Shown here: positions 36,828-37,944 of the stretch, piece by piece
Position numbering within the stretch: the first letter of the stretch is position 1
Layout of the letters: every line of letters begins with the position of its first letter
IMG/VR virus record: IMGVR_UViG_3300036944_000491
Coordinates: 1-37,944 of that record
Length of the DNA: 37,944 bases
Strand: one strand, 5' to 3'
Origin: a virus
The notes under the pieces: generated by a model
Databases searched by the model: none
Seen by the model: only the letters and a program-made list of their open reading frames with translations
What the model was told of the DNA's origin: nothing
Program-made: the position numbers and the translations under genes

Positions 36828-36994
36828 TCCACCTCTCCCGTAACTGTGCAAACTACCACACAAGGCTCACCATGAGCCATGTTCTCGAAATAGACTAGAC
36901 CGTTCTCAGCATAAACGCGCCATAGTCCGGGGTATGCTACGTTATGCTCGCGACCCTCAGCTACGTTATAGATGGCTTGGGCTATGGGATTCAT
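36824..36994 (-). CDS. Hypothetical protein (56 aa)
   Basis: ATG 36994 overlaps the upstream stop, and its TGA overlaps the next GTG. The product (MNPIAQAIYNVAEGREHNVA...) has WRVYAENGLVYFENMAHG in the middle and a strand-rich end (PCVVVCTVTGEVE). It looks like a small beta-rich protein. No family recognised. Confidence 0.6.
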   Translation of the reverse strand: MNPIAQAIYNVAEGREHNVAYPGLWRVYAENGLVYFENMAHGEPCVVVCTVTGEVE

Positions 36995-37170
36995 GTCTTC
37001 CTCACAATCACAGGCCGATCTCCAACGTAATAAACAGATTCCCGACGCACGTTGACGCCCATTTTTCTGAGCCGTCCTATGGTGCTTTTGATGTTCTCGT
37101 AATCTGGCGCTGACTTGTCATATAGCAGGACGCCGGTTGATAGAATTTCAAGGCATTCGTCGGCTGTCAT
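36991..37170 (-). CDS. Hypothetical protein (59 aa)
   Basis: ATG 37170 follows GGAGAGGTCGG. The protein (MTADECLEILSTGVLLYDKS..., then IKSTIGRLRKMGVNVRRESV) has a helix followed by a basic helix-turn segment and a strand ending VGDRPVIVRKT. This could be a small DNA-binding fold, but that is weak. It overlaps both neighbours. Confidence 0.6.
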   Translation of the reverse strand: MTADECLEILSTGVLLYDKSAPDYENIKSTIGRLRKMGVNVRRESVYYVGDRPVIVRKT

Positions 37171-37340
37171 CCGACCTCTCCATCAGGGGGCGTGGTGGGG
37201 GTGCGGAGGCGGGCGCGGCGCTCGGACCATTCCTGCACGAGTTCGGTTGCGGCGAGCGGCCCGTCTTCGGCCAAGGTCCGCGCGAACTCACGGGCAATCT
37301 CGGTCTCCTGCTTGTCATACAGCCTGACGACCTCGCTCAT
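37167..37340 (-). CDS. Hypothetical helical protein (57 aa)
   Basis: ATG 37340 overlaps the preceding stop. The product (MSEVVRLYDKQETEIAREFA...) is a long charged helix (ATELVQEWSERRARLR) with a Pro/Thr tail. No family recognised. Confidence 0.6.
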   Translation of the reverse strand: MSEVVRLYDKQETEIAREFARTLAEDGPLAATELVQEWSERRARLRTPTTPPDGEVG

Positions 37341-37807
37341 CCGCCATCTCCCTGTGCCTTGGCTTTGAGATTAGGGGAGACTTCGCCTGCGGCTTCGTAC
37401 CTGTGGGGGATGGGGTTGGCGGTATCGGACAGACGGTAAGGGTCGCGATAACCGCGCGCGAGCCGTCGAACCTTTTCAGCTGTCGCGATGTGCAGCTTGC
37501 CCTTCCCAAATACCTTGCCTTCAGGGCTGACGAAGCGGCGGGTGAAGAACACTCGCGTGGGGAACCTGCCGGGCTTGAATGTGGCGACGACGGTGAAGAT
37601 GGCCTGACCTTCAGCGTCGGCTACGGGTTCAACGTCTTCTGGACCGCAATCTTCATACCGAACGCCGGGCCGCCACGTCGGCATAGAGCATCCGCCCTCA
37701 TCGTCGTAGGTTGTGTAGGTTTCCCGCACGAACGGATAAGTGACGGTGAGCACCGCCCCATCCTCAAACTCGACAGGTATGGAGCCGTCTTCGGCGGAAT
37801 GAACCAT
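37337..37807 (-). CDS. Hypothetical beta-rich protein (156 aa)
   Basis: ATG 37807 follows GGAGGCTGGAGAGTG; a GTG one codon earlier is also possible. The product (MVHSAEDGSIPVEFEDGAVL...) has alternating strands (VTYPFVRETYTTYDDEGG, AIFTVVATFKPGRFPTRVFF) and a basic C-terminus (EKVRRLARGYRDPYRLSDTA). It is the largest gene of the right-end leftward operon. No family recognised. Confidence 0.65.
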   Translation of the reverse strand: MVHSAEDGSIPVEFEDGAVLTVTYPFVRETYTTYDDEGGCSMPTWRPGVRYEDCGPEDVEPVADAEGQAIFTVVATFKPGRFPTRVFFTRRFVSPEGKVFGKGKLHIATAEKVRRLARGYRDPYRLSDTANPIPHRYEAAGEVSPNLKAKAQGDGG

Positions 37808-37944
37808 CACTCTCCAGCCTCCTTTGCTTGGTTAGGGGCGGATGGGAGGCAAGCACGACCCTCTTTGATCCAGCCGAACCACTTGGGATAGTTCATCTCA
37901 ACCCATGTGACCGCGCCGCGCTTGTAGGCGACGAGGACCGCCTG
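37807..37944 (-). CDS. 3' end of a hypothetical gene cut by window edge
   Basis: On the minus strand 45 codons are open from the right edge to the stop at 37807-37809. The C-terminal peptide (YKRGAVTWVEMNYPKWFGWI, then EGRACLPSAPNQAKEAGE) is Trp-rich. The start lies outside the window. Joining base 37944 to base 1 does not put this frame in phase with the long leftward gene at the left edge, so they are not one gene by simple circularisation. Confidence 0.55.
   Translation of the reverse strand, partial: QAVLVAYKRGAVTWVEMNYPKWFGWIKEGRACLPSAPNQAKEAGE

Noticed and set aside
1-37944. Integrase, att sites or CI-type repressor indicating a prophage
   Set aside because: No tyrosine or serine recombinase motifs, no repressor-protease fusion and no obvious attachment repeat were seen; this does not exclude genes beyond the window ends.

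Overview
The window reads as one nearly complete genome, or most of one, of a tailed phage with a short-tailed (podovirus, P22-like) architecture. It infects, or sits in, an alphaproteobacterium. The alphaproteobacterial assignment rests on three protein families that are typical of that class: two GcrA-like regulators, a GapR-like (DUF2312) nucleoid protein and a DUF736-like protein. A host in the Caulobacter/Brevundimonas neighbourhood is an inference, not something read directly. I see no integrase, att site or classical CI-type repressor, so lysogeny cannot be argued from this sequence.

Layout. Positions 1-3131 hold a leftward operon of small accessory genes ending in a long Ea22/Ead-like open frame that runs off the left edge. 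At 3158-3247 two divergent promoters separate it from a rightward early operon (3285-5351) with a mini-HTH protein, two GcrA-like proteins, a winged-helix protein and a DUF1064-type nuclease, closed by a terminator at 5350-5376. A leftward recombination block follows (8039 down to 5372): an ERF annealing protein, a GapR-like protein, a DUF736/SSB-like protein and NinB. A rightward replication block (8156-10996) carries another mini-HTH protein, an HNH nuclease, a DnaA domain-IV-like protein and a replication-initiator-like protein. Then come the small terminase (11590), small genes, a candidate noncoding RNA, and a C5-cytosine methyltransferase with a second open frame inside it. The late genes run rightward: large terminase, portal, a tRNA-like element, scaffold, capsid, head-completion and tail proteins, ejection proteins, tailspike, and a lysis cassette of holin candidates, endolysin and overlapping spanins. 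From 36609 to the right edge small leftward genes resume, in the same style as the left end. This suggests the two ends belong to one accessory operon in a circular or circularly permuted genome, although the direct end-to-end join is not proven.

How it works together. A recurring promoter, TTGACC-N16-TATGGT, appears at least five times on both strands (with two close variants) and seems to coordinate the early and accessory units. The most distinctive theme is a set of small proteins resembling pieces of the Caulobacter cell-cycle and chromosome machinery (GcrA x2, GapR, the DNA-binding domain of DnaA) plus a DNA methyltransferase. They could let the phage bind, mimic or redirect host cell-cycle transcription and replication initiation. 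The other prominent features are the dual-frame methyltransferase gene, the promoter-to-terminator noncoding RNA unit at 12954-13170, and a tRNA-like element with a shortened anticodon arm after the portal gene.
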